DNA from: JBEVJK01 sp040510195
GTDB lineage: Bacteria > Pseudomonadota > Alphaproteobacteria > Rhizobiales > Rhizobiaceae
Reading direction: 5' to 3'
Assembly: GCA_040510195.1 (NCBI GenBank)
Contig: JBEVJK010000123.1
Span: forward strand, 124,001-188,000
DNA length: 64,000 nt
The translations under genes were made by a program, and so were the position numbers. Below the pieces are notes generated by a model. That model worked only from the letters and a program-made list of their open reading frames with translations. It was not told where the DNA came from and ran no database searches. Below are positions 63,930 to 64,000 of this stretch, piece by piece. Numbering within the stretch: position 1 is the first letter of the stretch; each line of letters starts with the position of its first letter.

Positions 63930-64000
63930 ATGAGCAGAGACGATCCCTTCGGACTTTCGGAGGATCGTGAGCGCACGCGCATCCGGCTGGTCGGTCCCGG
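63930..64000 (+). CDS. tssL: T6SS inner-membrane protein TssL (DotU), 5' fragment
   Basis: Only the first 23 codons are in the window (MSRDDPFGLSEDRERTRIRL then VGPG). An AGGTGA ribosome site lies just upstream of the ATG. The opening DDPFGLxxDxExTxIRxVPG is the usual rhizobial TssL/DotU start, and it follows tssK in canonical order. tssM would be expected next, outside the window. Confidence 0.75.
   Translation, partial: MSRDDPFGLSEDRERTRIRLVGP

Noticed and set aside
48137..64000. VgrG, PAAR, TssM, TagF or effector/immunity genes within the T6SS arm
   Set aside because: None are encoded in the window; only canonical core genes plus kinase and FHA protein appear before the sequence ends in tssL.

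Overview
The window is GC-rich, densely coding DNA from an alphaproteobacterium of the order Hyphomicrobiales (Rhizobiales). The closest fit is a Mesorhizobium/Aminobacter-like member of the Phyllobacteriaceae; this is inferred from gene content, and no database search was possible. Pointers are the ntrYX/hfq/hflX/mazG neighbourhood, a phosphatidylcholine synthase, an IalB-family protein, an SdhE gene next to mfd, and the tamA-tamB pair. No insertion sequence, prophage, CRISPR array or rRNA was seen.

Left part (1-16840): the 5' end of a BtpA-family gene, a tRNA-Ser(UGA) and a run of small unassigned genes, one a lipoprotein, lead to metG-tatD-MBL hydrolase, a YbaK-type deacylase and mazG. Facing them are hfq-hflX and a D-amino-acid aminotransferase. 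A beta-carbonic anhydrase gene then converges on ntrX-ntrY, the nitrogen/redox two-component pair. A TerC-family membrane protein, rimO and a glutathione S-transferase follow.

Middle part (16950-41160): a BMP-type ABC importer for a nucleoside-like substrate (ATPase, two permeases, binding protein); a quinone oxidoreductase; pcs with an unusual DUF1326-DUF2182 pair; a UbiH-like flavoprotein; hspQ; ialB; an oligopeptide-type binding protein with a DsbA/FrnE-like protein; mfd-sdhE; recG facing a DUF502 membrane protein; glmS, glmU and ccdA.

Right part (41600-64000): tamA-tamB (outer-membrane assembly), then one arm of a type VI secretion system (T6SS). A Ser/Thr kinase (PpkA-like) and the ClpV ATPase (tssH) read leftward. 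From a divergent 365-bp control region the operon tssA-tssB-tssC-hcp-tssE-tssF-tssG-tagH(FHA)-tssJ-tssK-tssL reads rightward and runs off the end. This covers the sheath, tube, baseplate, part of the membrane complex, the recycling ATPase and a kinase/FHA post-translational switch. The control region holds a perfect CRP-type palindrome and an 18-bp-spaced direct repeat. tssM, vgrG, effectors and a phosphatase are not in view and probably lie beyond position 64000.

Several convergent gene pairs end in compact inverted repeats that include their stop codons. Many genes overlap by a few bases or start with GTG or TTG, indicating translational coupling.
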